This document shows, in pieces, positions 1 to 10,540 of a DNA stretch of 64,000 nt. Each line of letters begins with the position of its first letter. Positions within the stretch are counted from its first letter, which is position 1. A program made the position numbers and the translations under genes. Below the pieces are notes generated by a model. That model saw only the letters and a program-made list of their open reading frames with translations, ran no database searches and was not told where the DNA came from. Source of the DNA: Paracidovorax avenae ATCC 19860 (GTDB lineage: Bacteria > Pseudomonadota > Gammaproteobacteria > Burkholderiales > Burkholderiaceae_C); NCBI RefSeq assembly GCF_000176855.2, contig NC_015138.1, positions 3,286,001 through 3,350,000 on the forward strand, written 5' to 3'.

Positions 1-64
1 AGCGCGACGGCCGGCTGCGGGAGGCGACCGGGCGCCATGGCCTGGGCGGAATGGCGGAGCCCTG

Positions 65-65
<1 letters not shown>
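1..65 (+). CDS. C-terminal end of a truncated upstream gene
   Basis: A reading frame open from the window edge ends in TGA at 63–65, and that stop overlaps the ATG of the sensor kinase (TGATG). The visible tail ends HGLGGMAEP. The overlap suggests translational coupling with the kinase, so the missing gene could be its partner, but twenty residues are too few to name a family. Real coding status is inferred only from the coupling geometry. Confidence 0.45.
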
Positions 66-2590
<2,525 letters not shown>

Positions 2591-2669
2591 GATGGGCTCC
2601 GGGCGTCCCGGCGGCGCACGAACTCGGGTATGGTGGAGCACCACCTATTTCCACCGAGATCCACATCCC

Positions 2670-2951
2670 ATGAAAGCCACCTGGAACGGCGTGGTCGTCG
2701 CAGAAAGCGACGACACGGTCCTCGTCGAGGGCAACCACTACTTCCCCGAAAGCGCGCTCAAGGCGGAGTACTTCACCTTCAGCAACCACCGCACCACCTG
2801 CCCCTGGAAAGGCCAGGCCGCCTACCGTTCGCTGCTGGTGAACGGCGAACTGAATCCGGATGCCGCCTGGACCTACCCCGACCCGCACCCCGAGGCCGAG
2901 CAGATCCGCGGCCGCTTCGCGTTCTGGAAGGGCGTGAAGGTCGAGGCCTGA
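2670..2951 (+). CDS. DUF427 domain protein
   Basis: Small soluble protein of 93 residues made almost entirely of a DUF427 domain. Typical family features are the opening KATWNGVVVAESDDT, the central HRTTCPWKGQAAYRS and the WTYPDPHPEA stretch before a C-terminal RFAFWKGVKV. The biochemical role of the family is not established. No signal peptide or membrane segment. It stands alone between the kinase and a repeat region. The ATG at 2670 gives the usual family length; the open frame extends further upstream only as an out-of-frame shadow of the kinase gene. Confidence 0.85.
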   Translation: MKATWNGVVVAESDDTVLVEGNHYFPESALKAEYFTFSNHRTTCPWKGQAAYRSLLVNGELNPDAAWTYPDPHPEAEQIRGRFAFWKGVKVEA

Positions 2952-2988
2952 GCGTTCCCCGGTTATCCCTGCCCGCACTGGACAATCA

Positions 2989-2997
2989 TGTGGATAA
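2989..2997 (-). promoter_or_regulatory. Consensus DnaA box, repeat unit 1
   Basis: TGTGGATAA is the perfect complement of the R1-type DnaA box TTATCCACA. An inverted, partial box (TTATCCCTG) lies 26 bp upstream at 2963, so each unit holds an opposed pair. Binding is inferred from the consensus only. Confidence 0.6.
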
Positions 2998-3057
2998 CCC
3001 GGGAACGGCGCTGTACGGCCATCGCAAGTGCTTGATTTTCCTGAAAAACCCACGCAC

Positions 3058-3074
3058 TGCACAAATTTTGTGCA
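3058..3074. promoter_or_regulatory. 17-bp palindrome, repeat unit 1
   Basis: TGCACAAATTTTGTGCA is a perfect inverted repeat with 8-bp arms around a single T. It occupies the same place in unit 1 as the palindrome at 3193 in unit 2, but with the A/T pair at arm position 4 replaced by C/G there. The paired change preserves the symmetry, which suggests selection for a dimer-binding site or a hairpin. Confidence 0.6.
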
Positions 3075-3123
3075 ATGCACCTCCGGACGGCACCCGGTTA
3101 TCCCGCACCGCATGGGACAACAA

Positions 3124-3132
3124 TGTGGATAA
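3124..3132 (-). promoter_or_regulatory. Consensus DnaA box, repeat unit 2
   Basis: A second perfect TGTGGATAA exactly 135 bp after the first, again preceded by an opposed TTATCCC half at about 3099. Same interpretation and same limits as for the first box. Confidence 0.6.
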
Positions 3133-3192
3133 CACGGGAGCAGCGCTGTATGGCGTTCGCAAGTGCTTGATCCATAAGGGATTGATTCCCGT

Positions 3193-3209
3193 TGCCCAAA
3201 AATTGGGCA
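3193..3209. promoter_or_regulatory. 17-bp palindrome, repeat unit 2
   Basis: TGCCCAAAAATTGGGCA has 7-bp perfect arms around AAA. It is the positional equivalent of the palindrome at 3058 and keeps its symmetry by a compensating change. It also lies about 85 bp before the ferredoxin start and might act as its operator. Confidence 0.5.
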
Positions 3210-3294
3210 GTGGGAAACCCTCGCTGGACACACCCATGGCGCCGTGATTCGTCGCCGATTCCACCCTGTCCCGCCCACCCGGCGGTTCCTTCCC

Positions 3295-3594
3295 ATGACG
3301 TCTCCCGCCCCCACGCCTCCGTTCTTCATCGCCCGTGTCGGCAGCGACGGCACGCAATGCGATGCCTGGCCCGAACAGACCCTGCTGCAATCCATGGAAC
3401 AGGGCGGCATCGACTGGCCGAGCTCCTGCCGCAACGGCACCTGCCGCACCTGCATCGGCATGCTCTCCGAAGGCACCGTGCGCTACGCCATCGAGTGGCC
3501 GGGCCTCTCGCGCGAGGAAAAGGCCGAGGGCTGCGTGCTGCCCTGCGTGGCCTATCCCACCAGCGACGTGCACCTGGAGACCTCGGCGGTCTGA
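3295..3594 (+). CDS. Plant-type 2Fe-2S ferredoxin
   Basis: Soluble 99-residue electron carrier. The [2Fe-2S] ligands are the CRNGTCRTC block (Cx4Cx2C) and the cysteine of the later GCVLPC segment, the plant/vertebrate-type pattern also found in oxygenase reductase domains. It stands alone with no oxygenase or reductase next to it, so the electron partner is unknown. ATG 3295 (MTSPAPTPPFF) is preferred to the in-frame GTG at 3244 because it gives normal family length. The repeat region lies directly upstream. Confidence 0.85.
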   Translation: MTSPAPTPPFFIARVGSDGTQCDAWPEQTLLQSMEQGGIDWPSSCRNGTCRTCIGMLSEGTVRYAIEWPGLSREEKAEGCVLPCVAYPTSDVHLETSAV

Positions 3595-3620
3595 GCCTGT
3601 CCGCCGGCTGACACGCGGCA

Positions 3621-3639
3621 CCGCCCCCTTGCGGGGCGG
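3621..3639 (+). terminator. Possible hairpin after ferredoxin gene
   Basis: CCGCCCC and GGGGCGG pair as a 7-bp perfect stem around CTTGC, 26 bp after the ferredoxin stop. No T-run follows, so it is a weak intrinsic terminator candidate. Confidence 0.35.
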
Positions 3640-3696
3640 CACCCACCTTCGCCAGAATGGTCCCACCCTGCGGGGAATAAAGAGGGAGAGAGGACC

Positions 3697-5397
3697 ATGA
3701 ACGACACCACCGAGGCGGCGCGCCGGCAAGGCGCCCGCGGCGCTGGCGCGCCCACGCGCGCCGACATCCTGCGCGAATGCGCCGAAGCCGATGCCCGCTG
3801 GGCCGCCGCGCCCGGCCGCAACCTCGTGCTGCTCTTCGACGGCACGGGCAACATCCTGGGCAACGAGCAGGACACCAACGTCGTGAAGCTGCTGCGCATG
3901 CTGGACAAGGGCCCTGCCGCGCCGGGCGGCGTCCCCGAGCAGCTCGTGTACTACGACCCGGGCGTCGGCACCGCCAACCTGTTCCCGCCGGCCAACGTGG
4001 CCGCCCGGCTGCGGCAGGCCGGAAACCGGCTCTCGGGCCTGGCGCTCGGCAGCGGTGTCTTCCACAACATCGCGGGCGCCTACGAATTCCTCGCGCGCAC
4101 CTACCGCCCGGGGGACCGCATCTACCTGCTGGGCTTTTCCCGGGGGGCATTCACCGCGCGCGCCGTGGCCGGCATGGTCAACATGTACGGACTCGTCCAC
4201 CCGGAAGGCCTGCCGCTGCTGGAAAGCCTGGTGCGCACCTATTTCGCGCCGCCGCAGCGCCGCAACCCCTCGGGTTCGCGCGAGCGCGAGGACTTCGCGC
4301 GCGACGTGGTCGAGAACTTTTCCCTGGGCCGCCTGCCCCTGGTGCACTTCGTGGGCGTCTGGGACACCGTCGAATCCATCGGCATCGGCCTGCTGGGCGG
4401 GCTGAAGATCACCAACTCGGCCGGCTTCGCCTGCAAGCGCTTCGCCCATGTCCGGCATGCCATGTCGCTGCACGAGTCGCGCATCCCCTATACGCCCCGG
4501 CGCTACGACGATCCGTACTTCTCCGACCGCGAGCGCGTGCACCGCAGCTTCGCGCAGCGCTGGTTCCGCGGCGTGCACAGCGACGTGGGCGGCTCCTATG
4601 CCCGGGACGGCCTGTCGCGCACCACCCTGCGCTGGATGGCCGACGAGGCCTTCGCGCAGGGGTTGCGGCTGGACCGCAGCCAGCTGCAGCCCGGCGACCC
4701 GCACACGCCCATGCACGACCAGGCCTACGACTGCCCGTACTGGGCCTGGGCCGGGCTGGACGCGCGCGAACGCGAGCCCGACGACACCATCGACGCCAGC
4801 GCCCTGCCCGTCGCGGCCGCGGTGCCCGCGGAACACGTCCCCCGCACCCAGCCCTGGCGCACCCTGGGATGGATGCTTCCGTGGGTGGTCGCGCTGCTGC
4901 TCGCGGCCACCACCCTGGCCGGACGCGGCGCCTGCGTGCTGGACGGTGCCCCGGGCTGGATGCGCGCCATGCCGTCCCTGACCCAGCTCGCCGCGGCCTG
5001 GCAGGCGGCCGCGGGCGCGCCCTGCAGCCCCGCCGCCCTGCACGTGACGCTGGCCTGGGACTGCGCCTTCGTGCTCGCCTACACCCTGTGGCTGCCCTAC
5101 CCGTTGGCCTGGGCCCTGCGCCGCCTCGTGGCACGCGCGGTGCCGCGCGGGCACCGGCTCGCCTGGCTGCCGCGCCACGCCCACTGGTTCATGGGCCTGC
5201 TGGCGGCCACGGACCTGGCCGAGAACTTCGCGCTGCTGCACGCGGCCGCGGCGCCCTGGGGCATGGCCGCCGCCGTCTTCTGCGCCGCCAAGCTCGCCTG
5301 CCTGGCGCTGCTCGCGGCCGTGCTGGGCCAGGGCGCCCTGGCCGGCCCGGAACGCGCGCGCCAGGACTCCGCCGCGGGGGCGGGCCGCCTGCACTAA
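3697..5397 (+). CDS. DUF2235 (Tle1-like) alpha/beta hydrolase with membrane C-terminus
   Basis: Protein of 566 residues. The N-terminal two thirds is a DUF2235 hydrolase fold: [11 protein letters not shown] opens the domain at about residue 45, YYDPGVGT follows, and [11 protein letters not shown] (about 146) supplies the GxSxG nucleophile serine. This family includes type VI secretion phospholipase effectors of the Tle1 group. The last 180 residues contain three or four hydrophobic helices (about 390–410, 450–480 and 495–550), so this version is probably anchored in the membrane. No vgrG, immunity gene or other secretion gene is nearby, which argues against an effector. Substrate unknown. ATG 3697 follows a purine-rich GAGAGAGGA ribosome-binding stretch. 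Confidence 0.8.
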   Translation: MNDTTEAARRQGARGAGAPTRADILRECAEADARWAAAPGRNLVLLFDGTGNILGNEQDTNVVKLLRMLDKGPAAPGGVPEQLVYYDPGVGTANLFPPANVAARLRQAGNRLSGLALGSGVFHNIAGAYEFLARTYRPGDRIYLLGFSRGAFTARAVAGMVNMYGLVHPEGLPLLESLVRTYFAPPQRRNPSGSREREDFARDVVENFSLGRLPLVHFVGVWDTVESIGIGLLGGLKITNSAGFACKRFAHVRHAMSLHESRIPYTPRRYDDPYFSDRERVHRSFAQRWFRGVHSDVGGSYARDGLSRTTLRWMADEAFAQGLRLDRSQLQPGDPHTPMHDQAYDCPYWAWAGLDAREREPDDTIDASALPVAAAVPAEHVPRTQPWRTLGWMLPWVVALLLAATTLAGRGACVLDGAPGWMRAMPSLTQLAAAWQAAAGAPCSPAALHVTLAWDCAFVLAYTLWLPYPLAWALRRLVARAVPRGHRLAWLPRHAHWFMGLLAATDLAENFALLHAAAAPWGMAAAVFCAAKLACLALLAAVLGQGALAGPERARQDSAAGAGRLH

Positions 5398-5456
5398 AAT
5401 CCCCCCTTTCCCGGCGGCGCGGCCCGGCCGCCGCGGACCACCGAAAGCCCGCCCCC

Positions 5457-6578
5457 ATGAACACCCCCCTCCCCCTCGCATCCATCTCGCCCGTCGAAGA
5501 CATCGTGGCGGAGATGCGCGCCGGGCGCATCGTCATCCTCGTGGACGAGGAAGACCGCGAAAACGAAGGCGACCTGGTCCTGGCAGCCGACCACGTCACG
5601 CCCGAAGCGATCAACTTCATGGCGCGTTTCGGCCGCGGCCTCATCTGCCTCACCCTCACGCGCGAGCGCTGCGAACTGCTGCGCCTGCCGCCCATGGTGG
5701 CGCGCAACGGCACCAAGATGGGCACGGCCTTCACGGCCTCCATCGAGGCCGCCGAGGGCGTCACCACCGGCATCTCCGCCGCCGACCGCGCCCGCACCGT
5801 GCAGGCCGCCGTGGCACCGGATGCCAAGGCCTCCGACCTGGTGCAGCCCGGCCACATCTTCCCGCTGCAGGCGGTCGATGGCGGCGTGCTCATGCGCGCC
5901 GGCCACACCGAAGCCGGCTGCGACCTGGCCGCCATGGCCGGCTGCAGCCCGTCCGCCGTCATCTGCGAGGTCATGAAGGACGACGGCACCATGGCCCGCC
6001 TGCCCGACCTGCAGCAGTTCGCCGCCGAGCACGGCCTGAAGATCGGCACCATCGCCGACCTCATCGAGTACCGCAGCCGCAACGAAACGCTGGTGCAGAA
6101 GGTGGGCACCCGCCCGCTACAGACGGCCGCCGGCGAATTCATCGCCCACGCCTTCCGCGACGGCCCCAGCCAGTCCGTCCACATCGCGCTGGTGCGCGGC
6201 ACCTGGGGCGAGCACGACAGCGTGCCCGTGCGCGTGCACGAGCCCCTGTCCGTGCTGGACGCACTCGAGGTGGGCCGCGACATGCACTCCTGGGACCTGG
6301 ACGCCAGCCTGCGCCACATCGCCCAGCACGGCAGCGGCGTCGCCGTGCTGCTGAACTGCGGCGAGAGCGCCGAGCAGCTGCTGGCCCAGTTCGACGGCAC
6401 GGCCCGCGCATCGCATGCGCCGGAGCGTGGCCGCATGGACCTGCGTACCTACGGCGTGGGCGCGCAGATCCTGCGCGAATGCGGCGTCACGCGCATGCAG
6501 CTCATGGGCCAGCAGCGCCGCCTGCCCAGCATGACCGGCTACGGCCTCGAGATCACCGGATACATCCCCAAGGAATAA
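5457..6578 (+). CDS. ribB: 3,4-dihydroxy-2-butanone-4-phosphate synthase with degenerate RibA domain (RibBX type)
   Basis: Makes 3,4-dihydroxy-2-butanone 4-phosphate from ribulose 5-phosphate for riboflavin synthesis. Residues 1–205 are a complete RibB domain with [16 protein letters not shown] and GHTEAGCDL motifs. The following 165 residues align with GTP cyclohydrolase II, but the zinc cysteines of the HSxCxxGD...CDCG block are absent: the equivalent stretch reads [18 protein letters not shown]. So the second domain is very probably not a cyclohydrolase, as known for the RibBX variant of Proteobacteria. A true RibA must be encoded elsewhere. Eight bases separate it from ribH. No FMN riboswitch fits in the short leader. 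Confidence 0.9.
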   Translation: MNTPLPLASISPVEDIVAEMRAGRIVILVDEEDRENEGDLVLAADHVTPEAINFMARFGRGLICLTLTRERCELLRLPPMVARNGTKMGTAFTASIEAAEGVTTGISAADRARTVQAAVAPDAKASDLVQPGHIFPLQAVDGGVLMRAGHTEAGCDLAAMAGCSPSAVICEVMKDDGTMARLPDLQQFAAEHGLKIGTIADLIEYRSRNETLVQKVGTRPLQTAAGEFIAHAFRDGPSQSVHIALVRGTWGEHDSVPVRVHEPLSVLDALEVGRDMHSWDLDASLRHIAQHGSGVAVLLNCGESAEQLLAQFDGTARASHAPERGRMDLRTYGVGAQILRECGVTRMQLMGQQRRLPSMTGYGLEITGYIPKE

Positions 6579-6586
6579 GCAACACC

Positions 6587-7051
6587 ATGTTTGGCGCAGA
6601 CAAAGGAACCGCGGACAGGCTCGACGGCAGGAAACTGCAGATCGGCATCGTGCAGGCCCGCTTCAACGAGGGCATCACCGAGGCCCTGGCGGCGGCGTGC
6701 CGCGAAGAGCTGCTCGCCCTGGGCGTGCAGGAAAAGAACATCCGCCACGTGCGCGTGCCCGGCGCCCTCGAAGTGCCCCTGGCGCTGCAGGCCATGGCCG
6801 AGCAGGACGAATACGACGCGCTCATCGCGCTGGGCTGCATCATCCGCGGCGAGACCTACCACTTCGAGCTGGTGGCCAACGAATCCGGTGCCGGCGTGAC
6901 GCGCGTGTCGCTCGACACCCAGACCCCGATCGCCAACGCCATCCTGACCACCGAGAACCTGGAGCAGGCCGTCGCCCGCCAGACCGAGAAGGGCCGCGAC
7001 GCGGCGCGCGTGGCCGTGGAAATGGCGAACCTGCTGGAGGAGCTGTCTTGA
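6587..7051 (+). CDS. ribH: 6,7-dimethyl-8-ribityllumazine synthase
   Basis: Joins the RibB product with the pyrimidinedione to make lumazine, the penultimate riboflavin intermediate. The 154-residue protein has the family landmarks [50 protein letters not shown] and the C-terminal [15 protein letters not shown]. It is cytosolic and forms icosahedral or pentameric assemblies in the family. It is co-directional with ribB just upstream and its stop overlaps the nusB start, so the three are one transcription unit. Confidence 0.95.
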   Translation: MFGADKGTADRLDGRKLQIGIVQARFNEGITEALAAACREELLALGVQEKNIRHVRVPGALEVPLALQAMAEQDEYDALIALGCIIRGETYHFELVANESGAGVTRVSLDTQTPIANAILTTENLEQAVARQTEKGRDAARVAVEMANLLEELS

Positions 7052-7608
7052 GCGACGATTCCGCCTCCACCCCGGCCCCCGGCGGCGCCAGGCGCCCGCC
7101 GCGGCAGGCACGCACCGGCACCACTTCCACGGGCGCGCGCAAGGCCGCGTCCAAGTCGGCGCGCAGCCGTTCGCGCGCCTTCGCGCTGCAGGCCCTCTAC
7201 CAGCACATCGTGGGCCGCAACGAGGCCACGGCGATCGACGTGTTCACGCGCGACCTCTCCGGCTTCCACAAGGCCGATGCCGCGCACTACGACGCCCTGC
7301 TGCACGGCTGCATCGAGAACGCCGAGACGCTGGATGCGCTCATCACGCCGAAGCTCGACCGCACGCTGGAAGAGATATCCCCCATCGAGCACGCGACCAT
7401 GTGGATCGGCGTGTACGAATTCCAGCACTGCCTGGACGTGCCGTGGCGCGTGGTCATCAACGAATGCGTCGAACTGGCCAAGGAGTTCGGCGGCACCGAC
7501 GGACACAAGTACGTGAACGGGGTGCTCAACGGCCTCGCGCCCACGCTGCGGGCGGCCGAGGTCGCCGCCGACCGCACGCCCGGATCCGCTGCGGACCACA
7601 CGGACTGA
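7048..7608 (+). CDS. nusB: Transcription antitermination factor NusB
   Basis: RNA-binding protein that with NusE (S10) loads boxA sites for rRNA antitermination. The core begins at [14 protein letters not shown] and continues to [18 protein letters not shown] and [10 protein letters not shown], the conserved helical family blocks. The likely start is TTG 7048, four bases overlapping the ribH stop (TTGA), with GGAGGAG five bases upstream. No closer ATG gives a full domain. From this start the 186-residue protein has a 40-residue basic, disordered N-terminal extension compared with the E. coli protein (139). The ribH–nusB pairing is the usual bacterial order. Confidence 0.92.
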   Translation: MSDDSASTPAPGGARRPPRQARTGTTSTGARKAASKSARSRSRAFALQALYQHIVGRNEATAIDVFTRDLSGFHKADAAHYDALLHGCIENAETLDALITPKLDRTLEEISPIEHATMWIGVYEFQHCLDVPWRVVINECVELAKEFGGTDGHKYVNGVLNGLAPTLRAAEVAADRTPGSAADHTD

Positions 7609-7704
7609 GCCCGGGCCGCGCGCCCACCGCTTTCGCCCGCCCCGGCTGCCGCCCGCCCCCCCGGGAGCGGCGCGGCGCCCCAGCCCCCTTCGGACACCCC
7701 TCCC

Positions 7705-8889
7705 ATGAAGTTCTCCCGACGCGCCGAGCGCATCGAACCCTTTTACGTGATGGAGATCGCCAAGGCCGCGCAGGCCCTGGCCCGCGAGGTGGCCGGCGGC
7801 CCGGAGCCGATGATCTTCCTGAACATCGGCGAGCCCGACTTCACTGCCCCGCCGCTGGTGCGCGAAGCGGCCGACCGCGCCCTGCGCAGCGGCGCCACGC
7901 AGTACACCAACGCCCTCGGCCTGGACGCGCTGCGCGAACGCATCAGCGGCTGGTACGCCGAGCGCTTCGGCGTGGCGGTGCCGGCGCGCCGCATCGTGGT
8001 CACGGCGGGTGCCTCCGGCGCCCTGCAGCTCGCCTGCCTGGCGCTCATCGAGCAGGGCGACGAGGTGCTCATGCCGGACCCGAGCTACCCGTGCAACCGC
8101 CATTTCGTGAGCGCGGCGGACGGCCGCGCGGTGCTCGTGCCCTCCACCGCCGCGGAGCGCTTCCAGCTCAGCGCCGACAAGGTCGCCGCGCACTGGGGCC
8201 CGCAGACGCGCGGCGTGCTGCTGGCCTCGCCCTCCAACCCCACGGGCACCTCGATCGCGCCCGATGAACTGCGCCGCATCCACGCCGCCGTGCAGGCGCG
8301 CGACGGCTTCACCCTCATCGACGAGATCTACCTCGGCCTCTCCTACGAGGAGGCCTTCGGACACACGGCGCTCGCGATCGGCGAGGACATCGTCAGCATC
8401 AACAGCTTCAGCAAGTACTTCAACATGACGGGCTGGCGCCTGGGCTGGATGGTCGTGCCCGAGGCCATGGTCCCGGTCGTGGAGCGGCTGGCGCAGAACC
8501 TCTTCATCTGCCCGAGCACCGTGGCGCAGCATGCCGCGCTGGCCTGCTTCGAGCCGGACAGCATCGCCGAGTACGAGCGCCGCCGCGCCGAGTTCAAGGC
8601 CCGCCGCGACTACTTCATCCCCGCGCTCGAATCCCTGGGCCTGTCCGTGCCCGTGCGGCCCGACGGCGCCTTCTACGCCTGGGCCGACTGCACCGCCGCC
8701 GCCCGGCACCTGGGCGTGGAGGGCAGCTGGGACTTCGCCCACGAGGTCATGCGCCGCGCCCACCTGGCCCTCACGCCGGGGCGCGACTTCGGCAGCCATG
8801 CGCCGGAAACCTTCGTGCGCTTTTCCACGGCCAACTCCATGGCGCAGCTGCAGGAAGCCGTGGCGCGGCTGTCCCGGCTGCTGGCCTGA
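7705..8889 (+). CDS. PLP-dependent class I/II aminotransferase
   Basis: Cytosolic fold-type I aminotransferase of 394 residues. Seen motifs are NIGEPDFTAPP, the SNPTGT loop, the DEIYLGLSY aspartate region and the PLP lysine in SFSKYFNMTGWRLGW (Lys237). Closest in character to the alanine/aspartate aminotransferase group; the amino donor cannot be told from sequence. It follows nusB by about 95 bp and precedes ybgC by 22 bp, and may ride with the tol genes. ATG 7705 gives the standard length. Confidence 0.85.
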   Translation: MKFSRRAERIEPFYVMEIAKAAQALAREVAGGPEPMIFLNIGEPDFTAPPLVREAADRALRSGATQYTNALGLDALRERISGWYAERFGVAVPARRIVVTAGASGALQLACLALIEQGDEVLMPDPSYPCNRHFVSAADGRAVLVPSTAAERFQLSADKVAAHWGPQTRGVLLASPSNPTGTSIAPDELRRIHAAVQARDGFTLIDEIYLGLSYEEAFGHTALAIGEDIVSINSFSKYFNMTGWRLGWMVVPEAMVPVVERLAQNLFICPSTVAQHAALACFEPDSIAEYERRRAEFKARRDYFIPALESLGLSVPVRPDGAFYAWADCTAAARHLGVEGSWDFAHEVMRRAHLALTPGRDFGSHAPETFVRFSTANSMAQLQEAVARLSRLLA

Positions 8890-8911
8890 CGCGCGGCGCG
8901 AGGCAGGCCCC

Positions 8912-9334
8912 ATGAGCTTCGAATGGCCCGTGCGCATCTACTGGGAAGACACGGATGCCGGCGGCATCGTCTTCTACGCCAACTACCTGCGCTTCTTCGA
9001 GCGCGCCCGCACCGAATGGCTGCGCTCGCTGGGCGTGGAGCAGCAGCGGCTGCGGGAACTCGCGGGAGGCATGTTTGTCGTAACCGACGCGCGCGTGCGC
9101 TATTTGCGCCCCGCCCGGCTGGACGATGAACTGATTGTTACGGCCGCGCTCGAGGAAAGTGGAAGGGCATCCCTGACAATACGCCAGCGAGCGCTCCTGA
9201 AATCGGAGCACATGACAGAATCGGAGCCTTCGCCCCTGTGCGAGGGCACCGTTCGCATCGGATGGGTCGACGCCGCCACGCTGCGCCCCGCCCGGATTCC
9301 CGGCCACCTTCTGGAACAACTCTCACCATCATGA
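8912..9334 (+). CDS. ybgC: Tol-Pal associated acyl-CoA thioesterase
   Basis: Hot-dog fold thioesterase of 140 residues. The 4-hydroxybenzoyl-CoA thioesterase-type signature is clear: YWEDTDAGGIVFYANYLRFFERARTEWLRS, with the aspartate and tyrosine of the active-site loop. In enterobacteria YbgC hydrolyses acyl-CoA or acyl-ACP and is the first gene of the tol-pal cluster, as here. The stop overlaps the tolQ ATG by four bases, implying coupled translation. Confidence 0.93.
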   Translation: MSFEWPVRIYWEDTDAGGIVFYANYLRFFERARTEWLRSLGVEQQRLRELAGGMFVVTDARVRYLRPARLDDELIVTAALEESGRASLTIRQRALLKSEHMTESEPSPLCEGTVRIGWVDAATLRPARIPGHLLEQLSPS

Positions 9335-10032
9335 ATTCGCAAGACATGTCCATCCTGCACCTGGTGCTCAATGCCAGCTGGGTGGTGCAACTCGTCATGG
9401 CGCTGCTGATCGGCGTGTCCATCGCCAGCTGGGCCGCCATCTTCCGCAAGCTGTTCGCGCTCAAGCGCGTCCGGTCGCTCAACGACGAGTTCGAGCGCGA
9501 GTTCTGGTCGGGCACGAGCCTGAACGACCTCTACGCCAGCGCCGCGCAGAACGCCAAGAACGCCGGCCCCATGGAGCGGATCTTCGCCAGCGGCATGCGC
9601 GAATTCCACAAGCTGCGCGAGCGCCGCATCACCGATCCCGGCACCCTGCTCGACGGCGCGCGCCGCGCCATGCGCGCGAGCTTCCAGCGCGAGATGGACG
9701 TGGTGGAGTCGAGCCTGTCCTTCCTCGGCTCGGTCGCCTCGGTGAGCCCCTACGTCGGCCTGTTCGGCACCGTGTGGGGCATCATGCACGCCTTCACCGG
9801 CTTCGCGGGCATGGAGCAGGTCACCCTCGCCACGGTGGCCCCCGGCATCGCCGAGGCCCTGGTGGCCACGGCCATCGGCCTGTTCGCCGCCATTCCCGCC
9901 GTGGTGGCCTACAACCGCTTCGCGCGCGACATCGACCGCGTGGCCATCCACCAGGAAACCTTCATCGAGGAATTCTCGAACATCCTGCAGCGCAACCTGG
10001 GCGCGGCACCGGCCTCCGCCTCGGGCCACTGA
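9331..10032 (+). CDS. tolQ: Tol-Pal proton channel subunit TolQ
   Basis: Inner-membrane subunit of the TolQR motor that uses proton motive force to drive TolA and constrict the outer membrane at division. The 233-residue protein has three transmembrane helices: one near residues 15–40 (LNASWVVQLVMALLIG) and two after residue 130 around SVSPYVGLFGTVWGIMHAF and VAPGIAEALVATAIGLFAAIPAVVAYN, the MotA/TolQ/ExbB core. The start ATG overlaps the ybgC stop. Confidence 0.95.
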   Translation: MNSQDMSILHLVLNASWVVQLVMALLIGVSIASWAAIFRKLFALKRVRSLNDEFEREFWSGTSLNDLYASAAQNAKNAGPMERIFASGMREFHKLRERRITDPGTLLDGARRAMRASFQREMDVVESSLSFLGSVASVSPYVGLFGTVWGIMHAFTGFAGMEQVTLATVAPGIAEALVATAIGLFAAIPAVVAYNRFARDIDRVAIHQETFIEEFSNILQRNLGAAPASASGH

Positions 10033-10059
10033 CCCGCCACGCACGCGAAGGAGCCTCCC

Positions 10060-10485
10060 ATGCCCACCATGGCCTCGCGCGGCGGCAGCCGCCGCCGCTC
10101 GATGAACGAGATCAACATGGTCCCCTTCATCGACGTGATGCTGGTGCTGCTCATCATCTTCATGGTGACCGCGCCCATGCTCACCCCCAGCCGGATCGAC
10201 GTGCCCACCGTCGGCAAGGGCGCCAAGGCGCCCAAGGCCTTCGGCCAGGTCATCGTCCAGAAGGACGGCAGCCTGCAGCTCAAGACGGGCGACCTCGAGC
10301 GCCCCGTGACGCTCAAGGAACTCGGCGCCGCCGCCAAGGCCTGGCAGGCCACGCAGGAAGAAGGCACGCCCGTGCTGGTCACCGCCGACCGGAACGTGAC
10401 CTACGACTCCGTGGTCAAGGCCATGGACGCGCTGCAGCGCGCGGGCGTGCAGCGCGTGGGCCTCACCGTCAAGTCGGGCGGCTGA
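10060..10485 (+). CDS. tolR: Tol-Pal subunit TolR
   Basis: ExbD/TolR family protein of 141 residues with one N-terminal transmembrane helix and a periplasmic domain. MNEINMVPFIDVMLVLLIIFMVTAP carries the essential aspartate of the proton path and is the family signature. The C-terminal half ends in the expected DRNVTYDSVVKAMDALQRAGVQRVGL. It lies 27 bp after tolQ and 55 bp before tolA. Confidence 0.95.
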   Translation: MPTMASRGGSRRRSMNEINMVPFIDVMLVLLIIFMVTAPMLTPSRIDVPTVGKGAKAPKAFGQVIVQKDGSLQLKTGDLERPVTLKELGAAAKAWQATQEEGTPVLVTADRNVTYDSVVKAMDALQRAGVQRVGLTVKSGG

Positions 10486-10540
10486 CGCACGGCATCTCTC
10501 CCGCCCCCGCCGCCGATCCCCGGAGCCGTTCCCGAACGCG

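Larger units (their letters stand above)
2958..3230. repeat. 135-bp tandem duplication with DnaA boxes
   Basis: Two diverged copies of one unit lie head to tail with a period of exactly 135 bp (about 2958–3092 and 3093–3230). Each copy has GGTTATCCC near its start, then TGTGGATAAC (2989 and 3124), GCGCTGTA, CGCAAGTGCTTGAT (ending 3036 and 3171) and, 21 bp later, a 17-bp palindrome (3058 and 3193). The interior is less conserved than these blocks. The units fill most of the space between the DUF427 gene and the ferredoxin gene and have no convincing reading frame. Function unknown; a DnaA-binding or dispersed intergenic element is the simplest reading. Confidence 0.8.

Noticed and set aside
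5397..5456. FMN riboswitch before ribB
   Set aside because: The gap is only about 60 bp and lacks the conserved RFN element blocks.
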